Both the position numbers and the translations under genes were made by a program. Shown here one piece after another: positions 19,832 through 28,892 of a DNA stretch of 64,000 nucleotides (the first letter of the stretch is position 1; each line of letters opens with the position of its first letter). Source of the stretch: Streptococcus sp. bf_0095 (GTDB lineage: Bacteria > Bacillota > Bacilli > Lactobacillales > Streptococcaceae); contig NZ_RCYU01000001.1 of the NCBI RefSeq assembly GCF_004166885.1, positions 496,001 to 560,000 on the forward strand. The letters are read 5' to 3'. The notes under the pieces are model-generated. The model had not been told where the DNA came from. It did no database searches and worked only from the letters and a program-made list of their open reading frames with translations.

Positions 19832-21199
19832 TCATTTCCCTTCTAGTTCAGGAGAAAACCCTTCTGGTACCGGTGGGATATACTGTAAAGCGATGCGATT
19901 TTCAGGCTTGCGATCGACCAAGTAGAGAACCAACAAGAAGATCCATTCCAGGGGCTTCATCAGATAGTAAATGATATCCATGGCCCATTTCTTCTTGATA
20001 TGTTTGGCAAAGGGATAGCCATAGCGGTCATAATTACGACGCAGGAATCGATGGAAACGTGGCGTCTTTTCTTCTAGAACCTGCTCAAAGGCATTGGCAA
20101 TACAGAGCTGGCGATTCACCACTACAGGATGACCGTGCCGAACACCCATCCGTTGGGGCTTGACAACTTTTTCATGGCCACTAGCCGCAACCGTACAGAG
20201 ATAGTGCTCATCCATGATGAGATTCTGAGGAGGGATCTTTTCCGAGAAGGTCCAATCTGCCGTATTGGTCCAGGCCTTGACCAAGCTATCAGGACGTTGA
20301 CCAAAGAGCATGAGAACCATGACCAATACTGCTAACATGGGGAGGGCAAAGACGACTGCCAACCAAGGCCAGTGTTTGGATTGGTGGAGGATCAGGTGAA
20401 AGCGCTGGAGAATTGGATTGTCATAGACCCTAATGGGATCAGCACCCTCCCACTCCTTTATCCTGGTCCGCAGGAGACTAATAGAATAAACCAACAAGAA
20501 GACCGTGTGACAACCGATGACTTGCAACTGGATGTCAAACACCGCTAACAATACCAATCCCATCAATATCCCACTGATACAAAAGATATTTAAAAGTGGA
20601 GATAAGGAATTGGCATCTCGGTAAGAATAGATGACCAGAGCTAGGAAGGAAATCAGTGCCAAAACAAGAATCGTCGGGAGAGTCTCCGACCAAATCATGG
20701 TATGCTTCTGCTCATTGATGAGCTGTTTGGTCCAATCATAATCTGTCAAATCCTTTACCAGATAGATGACGAAGGATTCCAGGATACAGCCAAAGACTCC
20801 TATCCAAAGGATCACAAAGTACTTGCGATTGTTAACCCTTCGTTTAATTTTTTCCTCTTCTTTCTCTTCATAGACACCGACCAGTTCCTTTTCCAAGGTC
20901 TGGGCCTGTATCGAAGACCAGCAAGATATAGCATACAGAATCACAAAGATATTGGGAACAAAATAACTAACTACTAGGGCATGAACAAGAATTGTAACAC
21001 TGTATATTGCGACTCCAAAAATAGCATTCCAGAAACCCAAAGATTGGATATTTCCTGGCAAGCTACCAAGGATTAGAAAGACGTACAAACCAAGAAAGAT
21101 CAGTAAATTGGTCATAAAGTTTATCTTTACTAAACTGGCTAAAAATTTGGTCTCCAGTTCCTGATTCCATTTTTTGTACCATTGAGCAATTCTTTTCAT
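19832..21199 (-). CDS. DUF6688-like membrane protein
   Basis: 455 residues with about eight hydrophobic segments in the first 320 residues, then a conserved soluble part: YLCTVAASGHEKVVKPQR, RHGHPVVVNRQLCIANAFE and TPRFHRFLRRNYDRYG. These stretches agree with my recollection of the DUF6688 family, which has no known function. CTVAASGH and VNRQL look like a small buried active or binding site (inference). SD AGGAGG. It stands alone between the pyr genes and the divergent cpsY. Confidence 0.65.
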   Translation of the reverse strand: MKRIAQWYKKWNQELETKFLASLVKINFMTNLLIFLGLYVFLILGSLPGNIQSLGFWNAIFGVAIYSVTILVHALVVSYFVPNIFVILYAISCWSSIQAQTLEKELVGVYEEKEEEKIKRRVNNRKYFVILWIGVFGCILESFVIYLVKDLTDYDWTKQLINEQKHTMIWSETLPTILVLALISFLALVIYSYRDANSLSPLLNIFCISGILMGLVLLAVFDIQLQVIGCHTVFLLVYSISLLRTRIKEWEGADPIRVYDNPILQRFHLILHQSKHWPWLAVVFALPMLAVLVMVLMLFGQRPDSLVKAWTNTADWTFSEKIPPQNLIMDEHYLCTVAASGHEKVVKPQRMGVRHGHPVVVNRQLCIANAFEQVLEEKTPRFHRFLRRNYDRYGYPFAKHIKKKWAMDIIYYLMKPLEWIFLLVLYLVDRKPENRIALQYIPPVPEGFSPELEGK

Positions 21200-21328
21200 A
21201 AAGCCTCCTAAGCACTATTTGTCATCATTCTATCAAGCCACACTCAATCCTTCAATTCTTAACCTGTTTTATAGGGAAAAATCCTTCTAGAGACTGATAC
21301 TAGCTGGGATTTTCTGTCAAAAGTATGT

Positions 21329-21334
21329 TAAAAT
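21329..21334 (+). promoter_or_regulatory. Extended -10 box abutting cpsY
   Basis: TATGTTAAAAT contains TG-T-TAAAAT; the -10 box ends 6 bases before ATG 21341, and no SD is visible in between. Confidence 0.5.
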
Positions 21335-21340
21335 ATAAGC

Positions 21341-22249
21341 ATGAGAATCCAACAATTACATTACATTATCAAAATCGTCGAAACAGGCTCTATGAATGAG
21401 GCGTCCAAGCAACTCTTCATCACCCAGCCAAGCTTGTCCAATGCTGTGCGGGACTTGGAAAAAGAAATGGGAATTGATATCTTCATCCGTAATCCCAAAG
21501 GAATCACTTTGACCAAGGATGGGATGGAGTTCCTTTCTTATGCCCGTCAAGTCGTCGAGCAGACCCAACTCCTAGAAGAACGCTATAAAAATCCAGTAGC
21601 CAATCGGGAGCTCTTTAGCGTATCCTCCCAGCACTATGCCTTCGTAGTCGAAGCCTTCGTCTCTCTCCTCAAGAAAAGCGATATGGAGAAATACGAGCTC
21701 TTCCTACGGGAGACCAGAACCTGGGAAATCATCGATGACGTCAAGAACTTCCGTAGTGAGATCGGTGTCCTCTTCCTTAACGGCTATAACCGGGATGTCC
21801 TCTCCAAAATGCTGGATGACAGCCACCTCAAGGCAACCCACCTCTTCACTGCCCAACCTCATATCTTCGTCAGCAAGACTAACCCTCTAGCTAACAAAGA
21901 GGTGGTGAAATTAGAAGATCTAGAAGACTTCCCTTATCTCAGCTACGACCAAGGGACCCACAACTCCTTCTACTTCTCAGAAGAGATCCTCTCCCAAGAG
22001 CATCACAAGAAGTCCATCGTTGTCAGTGACCGTGCCACCCTCTTCAATCTCTTGATTGGTCTGGACGGCTACACCATTGCGACCGGTATCCTTAACAGCA
22101 ACCTCAACGGAGACAATATCGTTTCCATCCCGCTAGATATTGATGACCCAATCGAGCTAGTCTACATCCAACACGAAAAAGCTAGCCTCTCTAAAATGGG
22201 TGAAAAATTTATCGAATACTTACTTGAGGAAGTCCAATTTGATAAATAA
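21341..22249 (+). CDS. cpsY: LysR-family regulator CpsY/MtaR type
   Basis: 302 residues. N-terminal winged helix (QLHYIIKIVETGSMNEASKQLFITQPSLSNAVRDLE) and a LysR substrate-binding domain. Sequence and length fit streptococcal CpsY/MtaR/MetR, which controls methionine transport and surface traits in S. agalactiae, S. iniae and S. mutans. No SD precedes the ATG, and an extended -10 lies 6 bases upstream, so the mRNA may be leaderless. The next gene starts 9 bases after its stop. Confidence 0.85.
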   Translation: MRIQQLHYIIKIVETGSMNEASKQLFITQPSLSNAVRDLEKEMGIDIFIRNPKGITLTKDGMEFLSYARQVVEQTQLLEERYKNPVANRELFSVSSQHYAFVVEAFVSLLKKSDMEKYELFLRETRTWEIIDDVKNFRSEIGVLFLNGYNRDVLSKMLDDSHLKATHLFTAQPHIFVSKTNPLANKEVVKLEDLEDFPYLSYDQGTHNSFYFSEEILSQEHHKKSIVVSDRATLFNLLIGLDGYTIATGILNSNLNGDNIVSIPLDIDDPIELVYIQHEKASLSKMGEKFIEYLLEEVQFDK

Positions 22250-22258
22250 GGAGGGACT

Positions 22259-23191
22259 ATGAAGGTAAAGAAAACCCTTATTGTTATCAGTATAGCTCTT
22301 GTTATTGGTTTGATTGCTTTTTTTAATGTTCATCCTATACCGACTCTATTCGAAATCCCCCCTCAAGTTACCTTGAGTTCCGATTTTAATGGCTATTTTG
22401 ATTCTGAGTATCCATTAAAGGAAGATAAAGAAGCCGAAAATAGGTATTCATTAACATTTAGTATCGAAGGCATCAACCGCGTATCTTTAGATGATGTCAA
22501 AATCCTGGATCAAGATAACAAGGAACAAAGTATTTTGACATTTGAAAACGACTCAGAAGGAGAGAACACCCTCTGGTTCGCGGGAAAACCAAATACCAAG
22601 TACAAACTCAGTTATGAAGATCGTTTTTCAGATACCAAAGCAGAATCCTCTTTCACCACACCTTCAAATAGAACTAAATTTAAGGAAGTTCGAAAAGAAG
22701 GAGAGAATCTACTTGCTAACTATCTGAAAAACAACATCCAAACAGAAATATACAGTAAACTAAATTCTAACTGGACCAATATTTCCCCTTATTATACTCC
22801 AACTGATGAGGAGAAAAAGGCCATTGCTGATGCCTATTGGGACTCATCCATGACCTATACTCTGGAATTCTATGAAGCTGATGCTTCTGATTTCCGTTTT
22901 CTTATCCGTTATAAATGGTCACCGCCAGATATGGACGAGCTGAACAAAAAAATAAATGATCGTGAAGACCAACTAAAAAAAGAATTCAAGAATGATCCAA
23001 AAAAAGTATTCAAAACAGTTGTTTCAGAACTGCCAGAAATGATCAAGGATACACCTCGGAAAGAAACAGAAGAGCAGACAGCTTCCTTAAGCTTTAATCG
23101 TGATTCTCCATCATTAGACAAGACTTCTGATAGACTAAGGATCATTGGGTTGGAAGATATTCTTAATACAATTGAAGAAATATATCCTTAA
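22259..23191 (+). CDS. Unknown membrane-anchored protein, module gene A (copy 1)
   Basis: 310 residues: a short basic start, one membrane segment or uncleaved signal (about 6-24), then an extracytoplasmic region. A beta-rich, fibronectin-like part (about 60-135) contains TLWFAGKPNTKYKLSY; a second part follows with YYTPTDEEKKAIADAY, WSPPDMDELNKKINDREDQL and SELPEMIKDTPRK. It is paralogous to the gene at 24484-25427. SD AAGGAGG; it lies 9 bases after cpsY and may be co-transcribed with it. I do not recognise a named family. Confidence 0.75.
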   Translation: MKVKKTLIVISIALVIGLIAFFNVHPIPTLFEIPPQVTLSSDFNGYFDSEYPLKEDKEAENRYSLTFSIEGINRVSLDDVKILDQDNKEQSILTFENDSEGENTLWFAGKPNTKYKLSYEDRFSDTKAESSFTTPSNRTKFKEVRKEGENLLANYLKNNIQTEIYSKLNSNWTNISPYYTPTDEEKKAIADAYWDSSMTYTLEFYEADASDFRFLIRYKWSPPDMDELNKKINDREDQLKKEFKNDPKKVFKTVVSELPEMIKDTPRKETEEQTASLSFNRDSPSLDKTSDRLRIIGLEDILNTIEEIYP

Positions 23192-23198
23192 ACGCACA

Positions 23199-23242
23199 AC
23201 AACTCCAGATAGCTCAATTGGCTACCTGGAGTTGTTTAGTTT
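23199..23242. terminator. Terminator between module genes A1 and B1
   Basis: Arms 23199-23213 and 23221-23235 (ACAACTCCAG-TAGC / GCTA-CTGGAGTTGT, one mismatch), followed on the plus strand by TTTAGTTTTTT. The downstream arm overlaps the last codons of B1. Confidence 0.85.
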
Positions 23243-24187
23243 TTTATCAAGAACTTCAGTGGTATAGGTCATCTTGTCTGTATAGGTTTTTGACCTTGAT
23301 ACAACTTTGACCGCCTTATCTCCTCCATCAACATCCTCTATAACATAGGTTTCAGTAATCGTTGTTTTAAAGGTATCACCGGTTGTACTAATACCGACTG
23401 GAAGATTGGAGAATTGATTTGAATAAAATAAATTATAGAAAGAATAATCTTGCTTCACATCTAGCGTATTGGAACCCAAATCATAGCGTGTATCCCAATA
23501 ATTTAATTCTTTTGAAGGATCATAATCATCAAAGAATGCTTGATTCTCTGCTGTTGAGTTTGATTGATACTGTAGAAAAAATACCGGGCGGAAATAATTA
23601 AAATCTGGTGCACCGCCATATTGATAATAGGTTTGCAATTTCCCTGTTTTCGGATTCTTCAGCTGAAACTGAATCTCTGTACTTGCTTCAGGAATTTGAA
23701 ACAAGGTATCGCCTTGATAGAGCATCAAGACAGAGCCAAGTTCAATCGTACTTCTTTTCTCATTCACTTGCAATTCAGGAAAGCGATAAGATAGTTTTTT
23801 TAATAGTCGTGAATCGATACTTTCCTTACTAAAAGCCGGGCCGCTTCTAGAGGTAAAGATTGGAATAGTTGCTTTACTTTTATCAGTAAAGGTTACATGT
23901 AATACAGAATCATTATCATATAATCTTACATCTGTTCTTGTGGACTCTTCCCACTGACCATCAGAAGGTTTCTCAACATCTTTATCATAGATAAATTCAA
24001 TGTTGATATCTTGAATGACCTTTTTTTGAGGTTTGACGTCACTGACCTTATAATCATATACCTTATGATAGATATGTTTTGAATCAAACCAATCTGGCTT
24101 GATGTAATAGCGCAGACCGATATAGCCAATAAACAGACTAACTAAAGCAAGAAGGACATATTTCCTCTTAAACTTCACCTTCTTCAT
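23222..24187 (-). CDS. Unknown membrane-anchored protein, module gene B (copy 1)
   Basis: 321 residues from ATG 24187, which has GGAGGTGAGT directly upstream. A basic start and one membrane segment (KRKYVLLALVSLFIGYIGL) precede an extracytoplasmic domain without recognised motifs: INIEFIYDKD, HVTFTDKSKATIPI, RSGPAFSKESIDSRLLKKL. The first about 48 codons are nearly identical in DNA to the copy at 25578-26555, while the rest diverges. It is convergent with A1 and ends inside their shared terminator. Function unknown. Confidence 0.75.
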   Translation of the reverse strand: MKKVKFKRKYVLLALVSLFIGYIGLRYYIKPDWFDSKHIYHKVYDYKVSDVKPQKKVIQDINIEFIYDKDVEKPSDGQWEESTRTDVRLYDNDSVLHVTFTDKSKATIPIFTSRSGPAFSKESIDSRLLKKLSYRFPELQVNEKRSTIELGSVLMLYQGDTLFQIPEASTEIQFQLKNPKTGKLQTYYQYGGAPDFNYFRPVFFLQYQSNSTAENQAFFDDYDPSKELNYWDTRYDLGSNTLDVKQDYSFYNLFYSNQFSNLPVGISTTGDTFKTTITETYVIEDVDGGDKAVKVVSRSKTYTDKMTYTTEVLDKKLNNSR

Positions 24188-24483
24188 ACTCACCTCCAAG
24201 GAAAATCTATTTCATTGCAACAGTATCTCTTTTCATTAAACCATAATCAGTAACAATTTTCAAAATGTAGAGTAAATTCAGAAACAAAAATTCCTTAAAT
24301 CGAAAAGCAACCATTTCTTTTTTCAAAAATAAGACTTTTCCATACATCTGAGGTTCCATGAGGACTCTAGATAATATTGATCACCTATGTTAAAATAGAG
24401 GCACTATGTTTGACTGGTATCGTTGAAACGATGCTTCTAACAACCGCTATTTTTAAAAAACTCACACTGTAACCGGAGTATGT
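24188..24483. other. Divergent intergenic region between B1 and A2
   Basis: About 296 AT-rich bases with no ORF longer than a few codons. TTAAAATAG near 24389-24397 could be a -10 box for A2, and ATCGTTGAAACGAT (24419-24432) is a short hairpin. No clear -35 box is visible for either gene. Confidence 0.4.
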
Positions 24484-25427
24484 ATGAGCAAAAAGATTAA
24501 AAAAGACTGATATGGATTTTCTCCATTCTTATTTCGATGTTGTTACTAATTTACTATTTAAGTCCTTCTATCAGCGTTGGAACTGTTGACAATGGAGTGT
24601 TTGATAAGGACCAAAACACTTCAAATTTTCAAAAATCAAACGAGATGTATTTCGTGACTATTTCAGAAAAGAATCTTGAAAACTACTCTACCGAAAAAAT
24701 AAGGCTTGTAGATGAACAGAACAAGGAAGTAGAGATTGAGAGAAAAGAAATTTCTTCTCAAGGCAAAACCATCTTATGGTTTTACGGAAAACCTCATGCC
24801 AACTATAAGTTGGTTTATCACATTCAAAAGAAAAATGATACAGATAAAGCTGTTCTTCAAGAGACTTTTTCCACTGCTGATAAACCATTCAATTTAGAAG
24901 ATGTTTATCAAATTGTAGAGAAGAAAATAAAGGCTGAATTCGATACGAATATAAAAGATAGTATACTGGATAAGACAAAGGAAATGTCTAAGTCTATTGA
25001 AGTCTATTACATCCCTACTGAAAAAGAACTAGAAGCTATTCAACAAGCTTACACAGATACTTTTATAACCCATTCTTCTGGTTATAAAGTACATATGGAT
25101 ACAGCTACTTTTACAGGGTATTCCTTTACGGTTACTTCTAACTGGTCTGAGCCCGATATAGAGGATCTCAATCGGAGGATCAATGAGCGGGAAAGCCAAT
25201 TAAAACAAGAGGTTGGTCACGATTTTCGCCAATTATACAAACGAATCGTTAACGAACTACCGGATTTAATCAAAAAAACGCCCAAAACAGCCACTATAAA
25301 GGAAAATAAAAAAGACTTCAATATCGGAAGAATCGCCCCAAAAGCTATCGATAAGAATTATAATTTTTCTAACATCAATTTGTTTGATGATGACTTTGCA
25401 GATCCTATTTTAAACATCCTACTGTAA
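24484..25427 (+). pseudogene. Module gene A (copy 2), frameshifted in its signal/anchor sequence
   Basis: ATG 24484 has GGAG 7 bases upstream but meets TGA after eight codons (MSKKIKKD). The -1 frame then continues RLIWIFSILISMLLLIYYLS, a complete membrane segment, into the 296-codon ORF starting at 24537. One extra A in the A6 run at 24499-24504 would restore one ORF. ATG 24537 has no SD and would cut the hydrophobic segment. The body matches copy 1 (YYIPTEKELEAI, WSEPDIEDLNRRINERESQL, NELPDLIKKTPK). It could be a true mutation, a phase-variable tract, slippage-rescued, or a sequencing error. Confidence 0.7.
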
Positions 25428-25432
25428 AAACA

Positions 25433-25608
25433 AGAGGCTGGGACAAAAGTCCTAGCCTCTCAATTATTTTTGGATTGTTGAGCAAGACGCAGTGGTTGAG
25501 TGGGCTCTACTACGCTGATTTCATCAGCTTTTACAGCCCTACTCAACTATGCGGAGGTGGGACGACGAAATCGAATTCTAACGAATTACCGATTTCTGTC
25601 CCACTCTC
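25433..25608. repeat. Interspersed structured repeat, copy 2
   Basis: About 176 bp matching 3034-3211 in the same orientation, with the same terminal hairpins (GAGGCTGGGAC/GTCCTAGCCTC with one change, and GTGGGAC.../...GTCCCAC). It lies between the convergent module genes A2 and B2, and its right end supplies the last codons and stop of B2. Confidence 0.8.
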
Positions 25609-26555
25609 TTGTTTTGATTTGGTATTAAAATTTCAGTAATATATTCATCTTTATTCGATTCGGTGTAAGTTTTCGAAGTGGACCAAGCTTTATAAAAAAC
25701 ACCATCATCATCCCCATAGTCTACCATAGTGTAAGTGATTGTCATATTTAACTGGTTACCAGTTGGCATCAAATTTAATGGTAGATTTGAGAATTCATCC
25801 GAATAATAAAGCCGGTATCCATAATTATCTATATGAGCGTCTAATTCAGCACTAAGATAGTTTAACCAGTCAACATAATTTCTATTTTCTCTTTTCTCAG
25901 CATCCTCCAAAAACTCTGTCATATCTGATGTTGCATGCTGAGTCTTCTGTTGCACAAAAAAGATTGGGAAAATGCTTTTTTGTGTTTCTGTGCCATACTT
26001 ATAATAAGTTTGATCGGTCTGAATGATGGGATCTTTAAATTGAAAACTGACTATCTCTTTTAGATCCGTATCCTGGTAGAGAGTGTCATTTGGATAAAAC
26101 ATCAACACTGTTTCAAGTAGTTTGTCTTGATGATCACTCTGAACACCAGGAAATCGGGAGAGCAGTTTTTGGTACAAGTCACTTTTTAACATATTGCGAC
26201 TAAATGCTGGACCCTCAGTAGAAGTTTGAATTGGGATATCTGCCTTGGTATTATCGGTGAAAGTCACATGCATGATGGGCGTTAATTTTCTGTCAATATT
26301 TCTTCTTGTCGACTCAACCCAGTGAGCTTCCCATGGGATGGAAATATCCTTTCGATAGAAAAATTCAATATTGATAGACTGAATGATCTTCTTTTGTTTT
26401 TTGAGTTCTTTCAGCTTATAATTTTTTATTCTATGGTAGATATGTTCTGAATCAAACCACTCAGGCTTGATGTAATAGCGCAGACCGATATAGCCAAAAA
26501 ACAGACTAACTAAAGCAAGAAGGACATATTTCCTCTTAATCTTCACCTTCTTCAT
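25578..26555 (-). CDS. Unknown membrane-anchored protein, module gene B (copy 2)
   Basis: 325 residues with the same anchor as copy 1 (KRKYVLLALVSLFFGYIGL) and a diverged extracytoplasmic domain that keeps INIEFFYRKD, HVTFTDNTKADIPI and EGPAFSRN. SD AGGAGG. The last about ten residues (KRVGQKSVIR) are read from the end of the interspersed repeat, so insertion of the repeat has replaced the original C-terminus. Function unknown; possibly a surface receptor or immunity protein (inference). Confidence 0.75.
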   Translation of the reverse strand: MKKVKIKRKYVLLALVSLFFGYIGLRYYIKPEWFDSEHIYHRIKNYKLKELKKQKKIIQSINIEFFYRKDISIPWEAHWVESTRRNIDRKLTPIMHVTFTDNTKADIPIQTSTEGPAFSRNMLKSDLYQKLLSRFPGVQSDHQDKLLETVLMFYPNDTLYQDTDLKEIVSFQFKDPIIQTDQTYYKYGTETQKSIFPIFFVQQKTQHATSDMTEFLEDAEKRENRNYVDWLNYLSAELDAHIDNYGYRLYYSDEFSNLPLNLMPTGNQLNMTITYTMVDYGDDDGVFYKAWSTSKTYTESNKDEYITEILIPNQNKRVGQKSVIR

Positions 26556-26637
26556 ACTCTCCTCCTGGGAAATTTATTTCATTATATCATAATCACCATC
26601 ATTATTATAGACTTGCTAAAAATGCCTCGCTTAATAA

Positions 26638-26678
26638 AAACACCTGAAAGAAGTAAACCTCTACTTCCTTCAGGTGTT
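26638..26678 (-). terminator. Terminator after sir2
   Basis: ACACCTGAAGGAAGTA pairs with TACTTCTTTCAGGTGT on the minus strand (one mismatch), followed by TTTTATT. Confidence 0.85.
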
Positions 26679-26681
26679 CTT

Positions 26682-27413
26682 TTATTGTCTTAATTTCGAA
26701 AATACTTGGCCAATCTTCCCTTCGATGACCAGGTCTGCCTGCTTGTCCTGTGGGATACTGGTCTTATTGATAACGACCAGCTTCTTCCCTTGGAAATACT
26801 GGATCAGGCTGGCTGCTGGGTAGACGACGAGGGAGGTACCTCCAATAATCAGCAAATCAGCTTCTTGGATGGCTTGGGCTGCTTGGCTAAAGACGTCCAT
26901 ATCGAGAGGTTCCTCGTAGAGGGTTACATCCGGCTTGACGACATTACCACAGTCCAGACAGTGTGGAACAGGCCCTTCCAAAGCTAGAAAGGACTCTAAA
27001 TCATAAAATCGCTGGCAACTCGTACAGTAATTACGGTCGGCACTACCATGGAGTTTCAAGACTTTTTTAGACCCTGCCATTTCATGGAGACTATCAATAT
27101 TTTGCGTCACCACTGCCTTGAGCTTACCGGTCTCTTCCAGCCAAGCCAGATAGCGATGGGCTGCATTGGGCTTGGCATCTGGATAGAGCAAGTATTTCTT
27201 ATAGAAGTCGAAAAAGTCCTCTGGATAGCGCTCAAACATGGTATGAGAGACCAGTTGTTCTGCAGTAAAATGGCGCCCCAATGTGACGCTATAGACGCCG
27301 TCCGAACTCCTAAAATCTGGAATATTGGATTCTGTAGAGACGCCTGCCCCACCGAAAAAGACGATCCGTTGACTCTGATCAATGATTTCTTGCAACTCTT
27401 TCAGTTTATCCAT
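26682..27413 (-). CDS. SIR2-family NAD-dependent protein deacylase
   Basis: 243 residues from ATG 27413, which has AAGGAGG 6 bases upstream (the frame also extends to 27449). NAD-binding GGAGVSTESNIPDFRS, TQNIDSLHE, the catalytic His in LKLHGS, and a Cys4 zinc site (CTSC...CLDC) are intact, so it looks like an active CobB-like sirtuin. It starts 10 bases after the HEPN-like gene and ends the nucleoside-salvage transcript. It would remove acyl groups from lysines using NAD; its targets are unknown. Confidence 0.9.
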   Translation of the reverse strand: MDKLKELQEIIDQSQRIVFFGGAGVSTESNIPDFRSSDGVYSVTLGRHFTAEQLVSHTMFERYPEDFFDFYKKYLLYPDAKPNAAHRYLAWLEETGKLKAVVTQNIDSLHEMAGSKKVLKLHGSADRNYCTSCQRFYDLESFLALEGPVPHCLDCGNVVKPDVTLYEEPLDMDVFSQAAQAIQEADLLIIGGTSLVVYPAASLIQYFQGKKLVVINKTSIPQDKQADLVIEGKIGQVFSKLRQ

Positions 27414-27423
27414 GTCTTCCTCC

Positions 27424-28182
27424 TTACAAGAGTGCCTCGATAACAGCATTGGCCTGGTCGAAGTAAAAAGGTTCTCGCTGGTAAATAATCCCCGTCTCCT
27501 GAGCCAAGCTCACCAAGAGCTCCATAAAATGCTGGGAGGAGAAACCAGTCGTCCGGTGCAATTCTTCCTCATCAAAGGGTTTGATCAAGTGGGCCAGAGG
27601 ATTGCGGACAGATTTCTCCAACTCCCGCAGTTGCTTGGCCGCATCCTTGATGGAATCTGTCAAGTCCAAGAGTAAGATTAACTCTGTCAAACTAGACGAA
27701 TTGACCGCACTCTCACTATGGAATTGTTGCAAGGCTGGATTGTCAGAGGCCCGAATCTTGTCAAACTTCCAATGGTCATAGCTGGACTCCTTAGAGTTGT
27801 GGATGTAGTCTGCAATATCTGGGATTTGCATCTCAATCAAGCGCATAAAGATCCGATAGATAGCAGGACTCACCGCCCGAATGAAGTCGATAATCTGCTC
27901 GTTGCGAAGCTTGGCTTCTAAGTCATACAGATAGTTCGCCAACTGTTCCTCTTCTGGGTCCTCATGCCAAAAAAGCTGAAAACCAGTCACTTCTAGCAAG
28001 TCGGTTCTCAACTTTTGATTCATGATTGGTTGGATATTGAGCTCTCGACGCTCGGTCATTAACTGCAATAAGGTCAAGACCAGCTCTGGCAAGCTCTTCT
28101 GCTTCTTAGCAGAACGAAGGGCCCGACTATACTGGTAGGTCTGAAGGTCGTAGAGCCACTCATCATGAAGGTATTCTGTCAT
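27424..28182 (-). CDS. HEPN-like protein of unknown function
   Basis: 252 residues, mostly helical, soluble. LEKSVRNPLAHLI contains R193-x4-H198, the catalytic R-x4-H motif of HEPN ribonucleases, about 54 residues from the C-terminus. This position and parts of the flanking sequence recall the HEPN half of Csm6, but no CARF domain is present. Its ATG overlaps the deoD stop (TAATG), and sir2 follows after 10 bases, so all three are translationally linked. RNase activity is inferred from the motif only. Confidence 0.55.
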   Translation of the reverse strand: MTEYLHDEWLYDLQTYQYSRALRSAKKQKSLPELVLTLLQLMTERRELNIQPIMNQKLRTDLLEVTGFQLFWHEDPEEEQLANYLYDLEAKLRNEQIIDFIRAVSPAIYRIFMRLIEMQIPDIADYIHNSKESSYDHWKFDKIRASDNPALQQFHSESAVNSSSLTELILLLDLTDSIKDAAKQLRELEKSVRNPLAHLIKPFDEEELHRTTGFSSQHFMELLVSLAQETGIIYQREPFYFDQANAVIEALL

Positions 28183-28892
28183 TAGTCTGCGATCAAGGTT
28201 TCAAGACCAACTTTCATCATGTCTGTGAAAGTATTTTGACGTTCTTCTGCAGTAGTGTCCTCATCTGGATTGACCAAGCTATCAGAAATGGTCATGATGG
28301 CAAGGGCATCCACATGGTGTTGAGCAGCAAGATAGTAAAGAGCCGCCGCTTCCATTTCCACAGCTTTGACGCCCCATTTACCAAGCTCCAAGTTCTTTTC
28401 AAAGTAGTTTGAATAGAAGACATCAGAAGACAAGACATTACCAACGTGAGTCGTCATGCCAAGGTCCTTGGCAATGTGGTAAGCCTTGTCTAAAAGATCA
28501 AAGCTAGCGATTTGAGGGAAATCGTATTGAGGCCAGTCGTTGCGGATGATGTTTGAGTTGGTTGCGGCAGCTTGTGCCAAGACCAATTCACGAACATGCA
28601 CATCCGCGTTCAAAGAACCAGCCGTTCCCACACGGATCAATTTCTTCACACCGTAGTCGACAATCAATTCACGCACATAGATGGAGATCGATGGCATCCC
28701 CATTCCAGTTCCCATGACAGAAACACGATGACCTTTATAAGTACCCGTGTAACCAAACATGTTACGGACTTCGTTGAAGCAAACAGCATCTTCAAGGAAA
28801 TTCTCAGCAATAAATTTCGCACGAAGAGGATCTCCAGGAAGAAGAATTTTATCAGCAATTTCACCTTGCTTAGCAGCAATATGGATAGACAT
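28182..28892 (-). CDS. deoD: Purine-nucleoside phosphorylase, DeoD type
   Basis: 236 residues from ATG 28892 ([20 protein letters not shown]), the family start. [14 protein letters not shown] and [11 protein letters not shown] bind phosphate, and [11 protein letters not shown] binds ribose. It cleaves purine (deoxy)nucleosides. An in-frame extension to ATG 28949 adds a hydrophobic 19-residue segment not typical of DeoD. Neither start has a clear SD, which is unusual for this window, and a roughly 270-base structured leader precedes the gene. Confidence 0.9.
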   Translation of the reverse strand: MSIHIAAKQGEIADKILLPGDPLRAKFIAENFLEDAVCFNEVRNMFGYTGTYKGHRVSVMGTGMGMPSISIYVRELIVDYGVKKLIRVGTAGSLNADVHVRELVLAQAAATNSNIIRNDWPQYDFPQIASFDLLDKAYHIAKDLGMTTHVGNVLSSDVFYSNYFEKNLELGKWGVKAVEMEAAALYYLAAQHHVDALAIMTISDSLVNPDEDTTAEERQNTFTDMMKVGLETLIAD

